From positions 90,945-154,944 of the forward strand of contig QANZ01018611.1 of assembly GCA_003254925.1 (NCBI GenBank): DNA of 64,000 nt, given 5' to 3'. The DNA is from Chamaecrista fasciculata (lineage: Eukaryota > Streptophyta > Magnoliopsida > Fabales > Fabaceae). Below are positions 1 through 11,653 of this stretch, piece after piece (the first letter of the stretch is position 1; every line of letters begins with the position of its first letter). Position numbers and translations under genes: made by a program. The notes below the pieces were generated by a model. The model did no database searches and was not told where the DNA came from. It worked only from the letters and a program-made list of their open reading frames with translations.

Positions 1-1151
1 TTTTATTAATTAAAATCATGGCTTGAAATTTGAAATTCAAATAGATTTGATCTAGATTTCAAATGGTTGAATTAAATATATTAAGGTAATATTTTAATTC
101 AAATATTATAGGGCAAGTCGAATTCCAGGTCCAATTGGATTTAAATATTAGTGCAATATTTTAATCCAATAAACTAGAATTCAAGATTCAAAAAGATTGA
201 CTTAAAGATATTATGGTAATTCTTTAAATCAATATTGTTGGAAAATAACAAATTAGTTATAACTTCCTAAGAGTTAGGTTAGTTATTTTAATTTATTAAA
301 TTCCAACAAAATTAAGGAGGGGAGAGGCGCATGGCTTGGGGAGATCTTGGAAGATTTGATCTTCCAATTTGATTCTCCAAGATTGCATTTTGAATCAAAT
401 TTTAATACTATGGTAATATTTTAAATTGGAATTCAAGTCATATAATTTTGATATGGAGATATCATAATCTTATGATTTGATAATTATATATTTTAGGCAT
501 TCCCTAATTTTAATTATCAAAGTCTCCAAACCCTATAAATAGGAAGCCTTAAAGTCGACATTCATAACACAACAAAACAAGAATTGGATTCTTGGAAGAG
601 AGATCACAAAAGGGTGAGAGCCTCATGCACACTTAGAAGTCGACTTTAGCCTAGTTCTTCTCAAGAGAAAAATTCGATTTTTGCTCTTGGTGAGGAGAGA
701 GAGGAAAAATCACAGCCTTGGTTTTCTAGAGAGAGAAAGTGGCGCACAACACTAAAGAGTTTAGTTTTGTGTGACAAGGTTGTGTGGGATCAAGAATTAG
801 ATTCTTGATCAAGGCGCCATATAGTTCTTGGAAATTGAAGAAGAGTTCTTGAATTAAAGAACACCGTAGATAAAGGTTCCGGATTCACTTGGAGAAGTGA
901 AGGTGGCTAGCACCTAGGCATCTCAAAAACTGGTCGTGTGGATTACCGGCGGAGGAAGGACGCGTCACGTGGACTTCTAAGATACGCCCCGTTCAACTAA
1001 ACCGATTGAAACTAGTGAGGTATACCACTATCTAAAAGTTTTAAATTCAACTAGCGGATCCGTTCGGGAATTCTAGGCCCTTGCGCGTTTTTTTAGAGTT
1101 TTAATTATGTTTTGCTTCCGCTGCGTTTAGGCGCCCGTGAATTCCCCAACA
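1..1151 (+). mobile_element. 3' part of a large LTR (LTR family L1), cut by window edge
   Basis: This stretch matches the second half of the sequence ending at 10086, and the reverse complement of 25078-26170. All three share the run 'aacttcctaagagttagg', a motif around 'gtggattaccgg' with a following 'gaggaagga', and a terminus with 'ccgctgcg' shortly before a final 'ccaaca'. The shared end with CA at the edge is what an LTR 3' end looks like. No coding sequence is visible, so it is either a solo LTR or the LTR of a large non-autonomous element. The family is recognised only by internal comparison. Confidence 0.6.
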
Positions 1152-1197
1152 GCAGCTTGTAATACGTATCAATAAATTGTGAATATTCAAGGGGGAG

Positions 1198-1498
1198 TGT
1201 TATAAATAATATAGTTTGTGAATATCCACAAATGACTTTTGATATTCTTCATGTATAGAAGTTTGAAGTTTTCTCTGTAAATGTGTCTATCATCTTTAGT
1301 TTCCCGTGTACATCAATATGAGTCTATCCCTTCATTATGTACATTAAGTTGGTACATCTCCCTTATACATCCTTTAGCCTATAAATAGAGACTTTAGGAG
1401 TTGATGTAAAGTTGATGATATCAGTTGAATGAAAGAATCACTCTCTCTTCCTAATTTTATCTCTACTTTGAATATCCTATTTCTTATATTTTATAACA
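1198..1498 (+). mobile_element. Ty1/copia-type 3' LTR, 301 bp
   Basis: The segment starts TGTTAT and ends ATAACA, a perfect 6-bp inverted terminus. It is preceded directly by a purine tract (AAGGGGGAG, 1189-1197), the usual polypurine tract before a 3' LTR. A TATAAATAGAG box lies near 1380. Only about 45 bp of the internal region (1152-1197) remains, because the large LTR ending at 1151 interrupts it. The start resembles the LTR at 7981, so both probably belong to related copia elements. Confidence 0.6.
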
Positions 1499-1619
1499 TT
1501 TTTAATATTTTTCATACAATATAAAAGTTTTTATTATGTAAAATATATAAGTTAGTCTACGATGTAAAAAATTGTGGCTTCATAAACAGTTTTGATTAGT
1601 TAGAAAAGTTATATTTTAT

Positions 1620-1924
1620 GGTAAATTACACTTTGATACCCTGTGGTATTCTCGATTAACATTTTGGTACCCTTTGGAGCTATTTTGTAATTTTAACCAT
1701 AACAAATTTTGCAAAAATTACATATTGATCCCAAAAAATTTTCAAAAAATTACAAATAGGTCCCTGGATACATATTATCTAGGGACTAAAATGAAAACTT
1801 AAAAAAAATTGGGGTCAATATGTAATTTTTGCAAAAGTTTTTGTGGTCAAAGTTACAAAATAGCTTCAAAGGGTACCAAAGTGTTAATGGAGAATACCAC
1901 AGGGTACCAAAGTGTAATTTACCC
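1620..1924. mobile_element. MITE with long terminal inverted repeats
   Basis: The left end (ggtaaattacactttg...) is the near-exact reverse complement of the right end (...caaagtgtaatttaccc). Pairing continues through 'accctgtggtattc' on the left and 'gaataccacagggt' on the right, and then through the 'aaaattacatattga' arms. There is no coding capacity. The shape is that of a foldback MITE, probably Mutator-type. The class is inferred because no clear target duplication was found. Confidence 0.6.
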
Positions 1925-2039
1925 TTTTTTATTATTTTTGAGCATTAAATTACTTAAAAAAAGAAAGATTATGTCACTTTGCAATTATGTATGCATAACC
2001 CAAATTACATCTTAGAATTTCTCAAAATATATATTTAAT

Positions 2040-3665
2040 TACTACATGTCCATTCAGTGATGGGAGAAAAAATAGTAAATGATATTATGTTTTTACTCAT
2101 ATTTACATGATATTTTAATTCTAGTTTTCTAGATTATGCTATTATTTATTTTAATGAAAAATATAGATGTTCCTCAGTTAATAGTAAATTTAATATGAAT
2201 GAAGTTATATGTCTTGTAGACAATATTGCGATGCATACTATATTGAAAGATAAAATGCATTTTATTATCAAGAAAGAAACAATATTGGCTATAGAAGAAG
2301 CATTATTATGCAGTAAGTCTCACAGAAACTTGTCAAGAAAAAATGATTATCATACTGAGAGTTGATGAGACTACAATGGATGAACAATTACAATATGTTC
2401 ATTTTACTATGATTGTGATGGGTAAGAAAATATATATTAAAACTTACCCACGTTTTTCCCCGATTTGTACTATACAAATATTAGCATAATTGATATGCAT
2501 GTTATGGTAAACTAGAAATTTACTATTCTAAATACTTTTATTAATTAATATGACCGGCTGGGTCATGTTGGTTCAATAATGATGCGAAAAATATTGAGAA
2601 TTTACATGAGACCATCCATTGAAGAATCAGAAGATTCTCAAATCTAAAGAATTCTGTTATGTTGCTTGTTCTCAAAGAAAATTAATTATGAAAGAATCAC
2701 TAGTTAAAATTGGGATTGAGTCCCTTACATATCTAGAATATATGGTGATTATATGAGCCCACTCACCTACCATGCGGACCATTCAAATATTTTATAGATG
2801 CATCTGCAATATGGTCACATGTGTGATTATTATCAACTTGCAATATGGTATTTGCAAAGAATACTTGTGCAAGTAATTTGATTAACAGTATAATTTCCAG
2901 ATTGTGTTATTAAGATAATCTGTTTGATAATGCTAATGAGTTTATGTCCCAAATTTTTAATGACTATTATATGTTTATTGAGATATAAGTTGAACACCCT
3001 GAAGCTTATGTTCATATATAAAAATGGTCTAGCATAAGCATTTATTAAATGCCTCCAGTTGATAGCTAGACCAGTACTTATGAGAATAAAGCATCCCGTC
3101 TAAGCACAATAATATGCTATTTATACGCATCAGAAAAGAAAATTATTATAAATTCTCCCAATTATAATTGGCATTGGGTTAGGAGCCATATATTTTCCAT
3201 CTTAAAATTTTTGGGTTGTGCGGTTATGTTCCAATTACTCCACCACAAAGCACAAAGATGGGTCATCATATGTGGAGAGCAAAATATGTTGTATATATAT
3301 GAATCTCCTTCTATAATAAAGTTTATTGAACCAATGATTGGAGATTATTTATAGCAAGATTTTTTTATTATCATTATGATTAATCAATATTTCCAACATT
3401 AAGGGGACAAAAGTGAACAGTTGGTAAAGAAAAATGATTGAAATTATTGTATTTATTTCATTTAGATCCTCAAATAAAGCAATGTGAACTAGAAGTTCAA
3501 AAGATAATTCATATTACCAATCGGTTGCCAGATGCATTTACTGACCTTAAAAGAGTTATAAAATCTTATATACCAGTTGTAAATGCTCCAATTTGAATTG
3601 ATGTCCCAGCAGGACAATTTATTATAGTAAAAATGAAAAAAAACCACGATTGAAACGTGGAAGAC
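2040..3665 (+). pseudogene. Decayed Ty1/copia polyprotein, protease to integrase part
   Basis: There is no intact ORF, but copia landmarks appear in order when frames are joined by eye. A protease-like 'CLVDNIAMHTIL' lies near 2210-2260. A GAG-pre-integrase 'DRLGHVGSIMMR' lies near 2551-2587. The integrase core follows near 2755-2990, with 'CGPFKYF' and then a region matching 'SHVCLLST'. Next come 'LDPQIKQCELEVQKIIH' near 3460-3510 and 'VPAGQ' near 3602. Many stops and frameshifts mean it is dead. It is interrupted at 3666 by a 2.7-kb insertion and resumes at 6374. Confidence 0.8.
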
Positions 3666-4635
3666 TGTCACGCCCGACATTGCGGAGAATGTCGATTATG
3701 ACTAAAAAAAAGAGGAGTCGCCACCAAATTTTATAAGAAAAATTTGGAAAAATTAATATTGGAAAAATCTTGAGAAAAATGGTGGATAAGGCAATTTAGG
3801 AAAACTGGTTTGAACCAAAGATGGGTTCGGGAGCATATTTAATTTCTAGGGAAGGTGTCAGGCACCCTAGAAATCCCTTATAACCGTAAGGTTACCCCAA
3901 AATAATTAATTAAAATAAATGACCAAAACATTTATAATTAATCATCCCTAAGCACACAACAAACATCCTCTCGAGACCAAGAATTGGTGAACAAATATAT
4001 TAAATTGCAATCACACAAGTCATGAAAACATACAAGCATTCACAATAGTGGATACAAATAATTTAATAAAGAAAAATAGAGAAATAGAAAAACATAGACT
4101 TGACTCAGGTTTTGAAATCTAAGGCCTACGTACCCTTGTTAGGGATCAAAGTCCACGTAGTTCGAAAATAATTTGGTAATTTGGAGGTTGGTTAGAGGAC
4201 TTACATGAAATCCTTACTTTATTGCTGAAAGTGAGAGTTAGGGTATTTAAATAACAATTATAAAAACACCAAAAAAATATAGAAAAACATGTGTACCTTG
4301 ATTGCAAGCGTACCAATTTAATATTCTCTAGGGAAATATTAGCTCAAGAGAACATGATTATTTTATGATTTTTTGTAATTTTTATGAGATTAAAGAGGCA
4401 ACCTAATAATCTCATTTATTTTTAAGATGAATTAAACTAATAAAACTAGTTTAATTTTTATCAAAAAATATTTGAGTTATGAACTCTATAATATTTCATG
4501 AATTTTAAAAATTATTGTCTTACCTAAAATTGTTAGTCTTAGGATAAAATATATGATCTTCCAATTAATATAATTAGAATAAAAATGGAAGAAAACAATT
4601 AATACACCATATCACACCATGCCAATATAATACAA

Positions 4636-4814
4636 CTAGAGGCTTTGTGTGCCCTAACGGGCACGCAAATATGTATGTAAAATAAATAAGGGACTAAATC
4701 ATTAATTCAGTAAAAAAGAAGGGATCAAATAATAATTTTCCTCTTATTATTAATTTTGTACTATAATTTTAAAATGTGGACGACCAGAAAGGGGTGGAGC
4801 CATATAATATAAGA
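4636..4814 (-). mobile_element. Miniature Helitron, copy 1 of a head-to-tail pair
   Basis: Read on the minus strand, it starts TCTTATATTATATGG (5' TC) and ends CTAG followed by host T (complement of A4635). Twelve bases before the CTAG is a strong hairpin (GTGCCC, loop TAAC, GGGCAC as read on the plus strand). This is the canonical Helitron 3' end: hairpin, short spacer, CTRR. It is 179 bp and has no coding capacity. Confidence 0.65.
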
Positions 4815-4982
4815 CTAGGAGCTTTGCGCACGCAAATATGTATGTAAAATAAATAAGGGACTAAATTGTTAACTTAGTAAATAATGAGAGACCAAATAGT
4901 AAATTTTCTCTTATTTTTAATTTCATAGACTATAGTTTTAAACATGGACGACCAGAAAGGGGTGAAGCCATATAATATTAGA
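4815..4982 (-). mobile_element. Miniature Helitron, copy 2, directly abutting copy 1
   Basis: On the minus strand it starts TCTAATATTATATGGC at 4982. It ends CTAG at 4815, with no base between this CTAG and the TC of copy 1. A compact hairpin (TTTGCG-TG-CGCAAA) precedes the CTAG. The host base before its TC is A (complement of T4983), and the base after copy 1's CTAG is T. The pair is therefore inserted at an A/T dinucleotide, as Helitrons do. It shares 'ggacgaccagaaaggggtg' with the other two copies in the window. Confidence 0.6.
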
Positions 4983-6095
4983 TAATATATTATAATATAT
5001 ATATATATATATATACATAACACGTACAGAGAGCCAAGTAGCAACCCATATAATATTATAATATATATATATATACATGACGCCGAGCACGCACAGTGAA
5101 GATGGAATTGAAGAGCAACATAAAGTCTTTTGGCTAAAACTCGAAATGACCCCCACAAGTTTCCAAAAGTTTTAGTTTGGTCCCTGAACATGAAATACGT
5201 AGGGACTAAAATGGAACTATATAAAAGTTTCTGGGTTCAAAACGTAATTATGGGAAAATATGGTAAGAAAAAAAAAATTACAGAAATAGTCCGGATTTTG
5301 GTCAAGAAATTCAGTTTAGTCCCTATCAATACTAAAAATCATGGTTTTAACCGAATTTTTCACCAACGGAACGCCATTGGAGAATAACTCCATTGTTCCT
5401 TTATCCGGATACTAAAAGCTAACCTATAGGTATTCTAATCTACCTCAAAATGAAATGAATATGAAGATAAATTAATTAAAATAGAGAGAGGACTTGCCGA
5501 AATTACCGACTCACCACACAAAATTGCTTTCACAAAAATCAGATTTTTTCTATCTAAAATTGACATTTCCTCTCTCTAAAATTTGAATTTTTCTCTCTTA
5601 TTTACCTCTCACTAAAGTTGTTTTTCTCATACAAACATCTCATCTATTTATAAGCGAAAAAAATGAATGGGTCAAAAATTAATTATAATTGTCAGGGAGA
5701 ATTCATGACATCACCCCATCAATCATAATTAAAAATTGATAATAAAAAATTAAAATTTAGAATTGATTTGGGTCAAATCCAAAATTAGTTGTGATGAAAA
5801 TTGATGCCAAAATAACTTCCCTCTTCTCTAACTTTCGTGCTTAGAGACGAGAATCCACTTGTAAAATTTGATTTGTTGAAACTAATACCAATCTCTTAAA
5901 TTGATGATTCCAATTTGAGATTAAATAAGAGAATATGTAGTTTTAAGAAAGATTTGGCCCAATCATACATTAAATGGGATGAATTTTGAATGCCAAGAAA
6001 CTTCATTTTTTTTCCATGGCGTCATGTGAGGTGACGAGGGGGAGATGAATAGTGCTCCCAAAAATATACATTAAAGGAAGAAAAATGATGCCGAA

Positions 6096-6185
6096 CCCCA
6101 AAAGTTGGGCTTTGGCCCAATTGGTTGAGTTGAATGATCCTAAATTGGGAGATGGAGATTCGAATCTCCATTCCCACCATTTCAT
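6096..6185 (+). repeat. tRNA-like sequence, possible SINE head or tRNA relic
   Basis: A box A-like stretch (TGGCCCAATTGGTTGAG, from about 6113) is followed about 35 bases later by a box B / T-arm-like GAGATTCGAATCTC flanked by ATG/CAT. It closes with CCCACCA at about 6173 and then T-rich DNA. The spacing fits the internal Pol III promoter of a tRNA. I could not form a convincing anticodon arm, so a tRNA-derived SINE head or a relic fits better than a working tRNA gene. Confidence 0.4.
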
Positions 6186-6373
6186 TTTTTTGTTTTTTTT
6201 TATTTCTTTTTGTTTATTTATTTGTTTATGGGCTCTTTTTGCTCATTTTATTTTTTCCTTTATGGGAATTTAAAATTAAGAATTTTATAACTCAAAATTC
6301 TTATTTTATTTTGAATGCCCAAAAGATTTATTTATTTACAAGTGATCCAAGACTGTTATTTATTCACAAAGAC

Positions 6374-7970
6374 CAATTGGTTTCAAAGATAAAATTTCTA
6401 GAAAGAAGAAAGGAGAAAATAATCAAGATGATCATATTATAGAGGCGGGTTCTGCTGAAGGGACCTAAGACATAACTAATAATGAAAGTTAAAACCTCAA
6501 AGGAGGATCAGGTACCTGAGAATTATTATGAAGAGATCTCGATAAGTTATGTCAAAAGTGGAACCGAAAATATATTATTGTCGACAACATTTTTTCATAT
6601 AATGTTGTAACGAAAATAAATGAGGATCTTGAACTTGAAGTTGTTGAAGAATGTAGACAGAAAAATAATTGGCCAAAATGGAAAGATGCAATTCAAGCAA
6701 GATTAGCTTCACTAGTCCAAACACATGAAGGTATAAAACCAGTGGGGTACTAATTAATTTTTATGAGAAAACAAAATGAGCAAAATGAAGTCATAAGATA
6801 TAATGCTCTACTTGTACAAAAAGGTTTTTCTCAAATGACTGACATAGATTTTGTGGAAATATATTCTCATGTGGTGGATGCAATCACCTTCAGATATTTT
6901 ATTATTAGTCTGGCAGTATGTGAAAAGCTTGATATGCATTAAATTAATGTGGTTATATGTTATAGCTTACTGAATAATGAAATTTACATGAAAATCTTTG
7001 AGGATTTAAATTACTAGAAGCATGCAAGATTTTCTGGGAAAATCGTTCAATATTTTTTCCTTCAATAGGTCGAAATGATCTGGAGATATGTGATACATTC
7101 GTCTCAATGAATATATTTGTTGAAGGAATGATATAAAAATGATCCAATTTGTTCATGTATTTTCATTAGGAGACATGAATCAAAATGTGTGATAATTGAT
7201 GTGTATGTTGATGATTCAAATATTGTGAGAACTCCTGAAGAGTTCCAAAATATAGTATATTGTTTAAAGAAAGAATTTGAGATGAAAAAGTTTAGAAAAT
7301 CAAAGTTTTGTCTCGGCCTGTAGATCGAGCACAACTAGTAAAAATTTAAGATTATCAAGAACTTCCATTAAGTAACCCCAATGGTTGTGAGATTGTTATA
7401 TATAAATAAATATAATTTTTATATAATTACAATAAATAAGGTAAGTCAAGAGTTTATTTTATTGAGATTATATACTAACTCAATACATCCAGAAGATGTG
7501 TAATTTGACTTTGCAGGAAAATACACCAATCCTCAATACATCCAGCTAAAAGTATTATACATTGAAGGAGCTAGAAGGAAACATATTTCATCAAACTTGT
7601 TCTTTACTCACAATCCTCAAAGGAAATGACAAAGAAGTTCAAGCAATTCGTTCGAGAAAGAATTAGTCAGATTTATTGATGAAGTCATTACCAACAACAA
7701 TTTTGAAAAGTCAATGCATTGGGTTGGAATACAAGAACTAAGAGGTGTTTAGTGATGCAATCATCAGGGGGAGTTTAGGCACGCTGTACTCTTTTTCCCT
7801 TTGTTAAGGTTTTGTGCCACTGTGTTTTCCTAACAAAGATTTTTAATGAGACAGCTTATAATGGGAGTATAATTGTAATGGTGTACTCTTTTTCCTTCAC
7901 TAGGTTTTTGTCCCACTGGGTTTTTCCTAGTAAGGTTTTAATGAGGCACATTTTTTTGTTAATGGACATC
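6374..7970 (+). pseudogene. Decayed Ty1/copia polyprotein, reverse transcriptase and RNase H part
   Basis: This is the continuation of the element broken at 3665. Visible pieces include 'WPKWKDAIQARLAS'-like sequence near 6671-6712 (start of the RT domain) and 'FSQMTDIDFVEIYS' near 6826-6866. The RT catalytic YVDD is encoded at 7203-7214, in a context readable as 'CVIIDVYVDDSN'. 'KKEFEMKKF' and 'FCLGL' follow. Near 7570-7740 are RNase H and 3' end pieces resembling 'FFTHNPQ' and 'MKSLPTT'. Frames shift repeatedly and stops are frequent, so no functional protein is possible. A purine tract (7971-7980) and LTR follow directly. Confidence 0.8.
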
Positions 7971-8055
7971 GAAGGGGGAGTGTTATAAAATAATTATATA
8001 ATGGATGTCCTTAATACTCCCAATCATTTTATATGTATGGACATATTGTTTGACT
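7971..8055 (+). mobile_element. Polypurine tract and start of the 3' LTR of the decayed copia element
   Basis: GAAGGGGGAG at 7971-7980 directly precedes TGTTATAAAATAAT. This is the standard junction of internal region and 3' LTR. The LTR type (TGTTATAA, then 'ggatgtcc') resembles that at 1198. It can be followed for only about 75 bases before the sequence passes into the large LTR family; the exact breakpoint is not visible. Confidence 0.5.
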
Positions 8056-10086
8056 GATTTATGAATGATAAATTATGTCATTATCATATTATTAGCATGT
8101 TTACTGTGATAACAATCCTTGATTAATTATGTGATAATTATTCTAAACTGTCCCTGGTCGATTATTCACGTGGGAACGTGAATGAACTAAAACCAGCATG
8201 ACTTCGGTGTATAGAGATACACGCATGTGATGCTTCTCGAGAGTCATGGTGCAATTATGTAAAGGGTTACAAGTTGCTGGACCGACCCGGAGAGTCCTGC
8301 ATGGGTTTAATCATAAGCTAGTCTCTCTTGTACACTTGTCACGATGCCCTTAGACCTGAGGTCTTCATTATTCCGGCGTTGTAGATGCTGAACTTTGGCC
8401 TAGTCCAACGTTGCCCGTAACAGGGTAGCCATACAGGCTAGGTATGGGTTTAGTTGTTTGCCGTGCTGAGGAATGTGGTTGACCAAGAAGGAATTTTGTC
8501 CCTCATTAAGTTGAGAGATATTTGACTGAGCCCCTCAATGAGTTTGTCCAAGGAATGTGTGGCCACACAGGGTAATGAGACTAACTCAAGGAATCGAGAA
8601 AGTTATGGTTTGGATTACAAGGATGATTTTCCCATGCCTTATCCATGACCAAAATATCGTGTGACAATAGGGATTATGACAAGGTGGTACTAAGATTAAG
8701 TCGTTGATGTTAAAACGATAACTCACGTGTTTTGGGTAGTCGTGATGGCTTGCTAGAGTCTGCTCTCGGCTTGTGAGTCATGAAGATGGCTTACTGCCAA
8801 TTTCACGTGAGGCCTGTTGGGTCACACATGAACATGATCAAGATACTATTGTGGGACACGAATTAGGGTTTAATTCGTAAGTCACTTTAGTGACACAATT
8901 TAAGACATAGTTGAATGTCTTAGGACATGAAGTCTTGTCTTAAATAAAATCTACATTTGTGATATTTAAATTTGTTAAACAAGTTTAAATATATTAATTG
9001 TTAAATAGTTAATTTAATTAATCTATTTACAATTGAATTTATGTTTAAAATATTGGGGATTATTGATTTTTTAAATTCTCTAATATTGAAGGATAACAAG
9101 AGGAGGGTGGCGCCTCACTATTGAATTAATTAATGAAATATGATTTTGTTAATTTGAATTCAAGATTTAAATTTGAATTCAAGATTTAAATTTGAATTAA
9201 GATATTAGGGTAATATTTTAATTCAATTTGTTAAGGATATTAATAAGATTATAACTTCCTAAGAGTTAGGTTTGTTATCTTATTTATTAAATTCCTATAA
9301 AATAACAAGGAGGGTGGCACATACTTGAAGAATCAAATGCAAGATTTGATCTTGCATTTTGAATTTCAAGAATGCATTTTGAATTTTGAGTTAAGATATT
9401 AATGTAATATTTTAATTAAGAATTCAAATCCTCTTGACTCATTCCAACCAATGGGAAGTGTGCATTCTGGATTTCAATATATGATGTTGAAATTTAAATT
9501 AAAGATTGCCTTTTAATTTTGAATTATAATATTAATGTAATCTTATAATTAAGATTTGGTGATTCCCTAATTTAAGGAGTGAAGACCCTTTATAAACCAC
9601 ACAAGTCGCCTATTATTCTCAGAGAGAAGAGGAGAAGAAAGTCGCCTATTCTAAGAGAGCACAAGGGAGAGTTCGACTAACCCTAAACTTAGGGTTTTAG
9701 AGGCGATTTGTGTGTGAGAAAGAGAGAGAGGCGCTAACCCTAAAGTCAGTGGCGAAGAAATTGGTTCTTGGTGTGCCACTTTGAATTCTTGGATATTTCA
9801 AGAAGTGTTCTTGAAATTCCAAGATTGTAGATCTGTTCCCATAATCTCTTGGAGAAGAGATTGGAGGCTAGCACCAGAGTATCTGCCAAACTGTTCGTGT
9901 GGATTACCGGTAGAGGAAGGACACGAGTCTGTGGACTTCTTGGAATTGCGTTTTTCAAAGCAATCGTCTGATTTAGGTAAACGTCTTTTCTCTCTGGTAT
10001 AAACACAAGTAGTGGATCCTTTGGAGGAGATTATAAAAATTTTAATTTTACCTTTTCCGCTGCGTTTTGTTCAATAATCTCCAACA
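8056..10086 (+). mobile_element. Large LTR (LTR family L1), about 2 kb, probably solo
   Basis: The right end (10086, ...ctccaaca) is well defined by comparison with the copies ending at 1151 and starting at 25078. The left end is approximate. Shared landmarks are 'aacttcctaagagttagg' (about 9252), 'gtggattaccgg' (about 9899) with a following 'gaggaagga', and 'ccgctgcg' (about 10057). There is no coding sequence. A T-rich and purine-rich leader near 9590-9740 could be its promoter/R region, but no TATA box can be chosen with confidence. Confidence 0.55.
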
Positions 10087-11388
10087 TAAGATTCCTCACA
10101 ACAACTCCTCTTACAATGCAACCACTCACAGATCACCACTAGGGTTTCACAACAACTGAGGGTAGGCAACCTATTACCACTAGGAGGTATACGAACGAAT
10201 CAAAGTATCAAGAAGTATAGAAGGAGTTTTCTCACAAAGAGATAGGTTCACTCAAAGTGAAAGTCACTAAGACTAAATCCCACAAAGGGTTTTCTCACAA
10301 AGAGATAGCACTAAGCAGCTTTAGATAATGATTATTTTCAGCGAAATTAGCACGACACACAGTCTAGCGTCTTCAAGCTTTCAAATTCATCAGCTTTTTA
10401 TAGTTGAGCAGCTTCAACAGCTTCATAAGGAATATTTCTCCAGACTTGAATTCTCCAACGGCTAGGAACAGTGAAATCTTCATGATATTCGATTTCCTTG
10501 GCCTTCTTCAAATTAAAGTCTTATAGTCTTTCCCTCTTTGCTCATCTAGTAATTATGAAATATAGTCGTTGAGCAGCAATTAGCAGAGTCAAATTGATAA
10601 AGATTGAAATCTTTCCTTATATAAATTCCTGACCTGCGAATTATGAAATAATTTAGAAATAGTTTCCTAATATGAATTTAGCAATTGATAAAATCTCCAA
10701 TGGTCAGCTTATTAGTTGCTTAACAATAATAACACATAGTTAATAATAAGAATCGAGATCAGCGCTTGATTTGATTAGGATATGATGATCAGCGCATAAT
10801 ATAAAAACTTTCTTAAACATTTCCTTAATCAGATCGGCAATTAAGGATTAGGAATCAATCAGAGATACTTTCCTTTGTTAGATAGATTAACACATAATCA
10901 CTGATTTAACTCAACATAATATTTCAATTAAATCCAGAATGATTCTTATATACCAATATTTATTAATGAGAATTTTTGGCATTTATCAAAATACAAAATA
11001 CGATAAAATTATTTAACTTAGAAAAAAATAGCGCTTAAATAAATAAATATGTATATACAAAATTTATCCCAACAAAATGGAATTATATTTAAGTGACATG
11101 AACTCAAAATCAAAAGAGGGATACCTTCTTGAGTTTTAGGTTCTTTGTTTTGCGTTGCCCTTATGTGTTTCCCCTCTTTAAGTGTTCCTCGTTTTGTTGC
11201 TCCTGCTTGATTGTTTCTACACTGAAAATTAGAATATCAATGGAGGGGGGACATTCGTAATAACTGATAACTTCAACATACCAACCATTTGGCTCTCCAA
11301 GAATTTCTTGATGAACTTTTATACATTCTTGGAAAAAGAGTTAATTTTGTCAACATATATACATAAAAACTCAAATGGGTTTTGCATC
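10087..11388. other. Intergenic DNA, no gene seen
   Basis: There is no ORF of note and no recognisable domain. A phrase 'ttttctcacaaagagatag' occurs twice (about 10230 and 10290), with neighbouring text on 'aagtgaaagtcactaagac'. It may be the internal part of a large non-autonomous retroelement following the LTR that ends at 10086, but nothing proves it. Confidence 0.4.
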
Positions 11389-11653
11389 GGGAGTGGATCC
11401 CCTCCCTTTGAAACTCTCTCCCTTTCTCTCCCTTTGAAGAAATCTTAGCCATCTATTTAATCTATTGTCTCTCGTTGGGCCACGTTAGCACTTATTGTCC
11501 TCATTAACTCTTTTTCTTCCTCATAGCCCATACACACAAAACGCTCATTTTGGGTGTCCTTGATGCAATGTATTATCACAATTTCTTTTTTTTTTTTAAA
11601 CTCTCAGTGACTAATTCCTTTTTATTATTTTGTAGTTTATTTTTTGTTATATT

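Larger units (their letters stand above)
3666..6368 (+). mobile_element. Solo LTR, 2.7 kb, inserted in the copia remnant with 5-bp TSD
   Basis: The insert begins TGTCACGCCC and ends with CA. It is flanked on both sides by AAGAC (3661-3665 and 6369-6373). The interrupted copia reading continues across it (left 'ktrlKRGR'-like, right 'PIGFKDK'-like). Near its start it has 'gaggagtcgccacc' and 'gggttcgggag', which I associate with long gypsy LTRs of the Tat/Ogre kind; that lineage call is from memory. No internal coding domains are present, so it is a solo LTR. It carries later insertions at 4636-4982 and possibly 6096-6185. Confidence 0.65.

Noticed and set aside
3489..3680. Minus-strand 63-residue frame in the copia region
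   Set aside because: The plus strand here encodes the copia motif 'QCELEVQKIIH' and 'VPAGQ', so the minus frame is a shadow.
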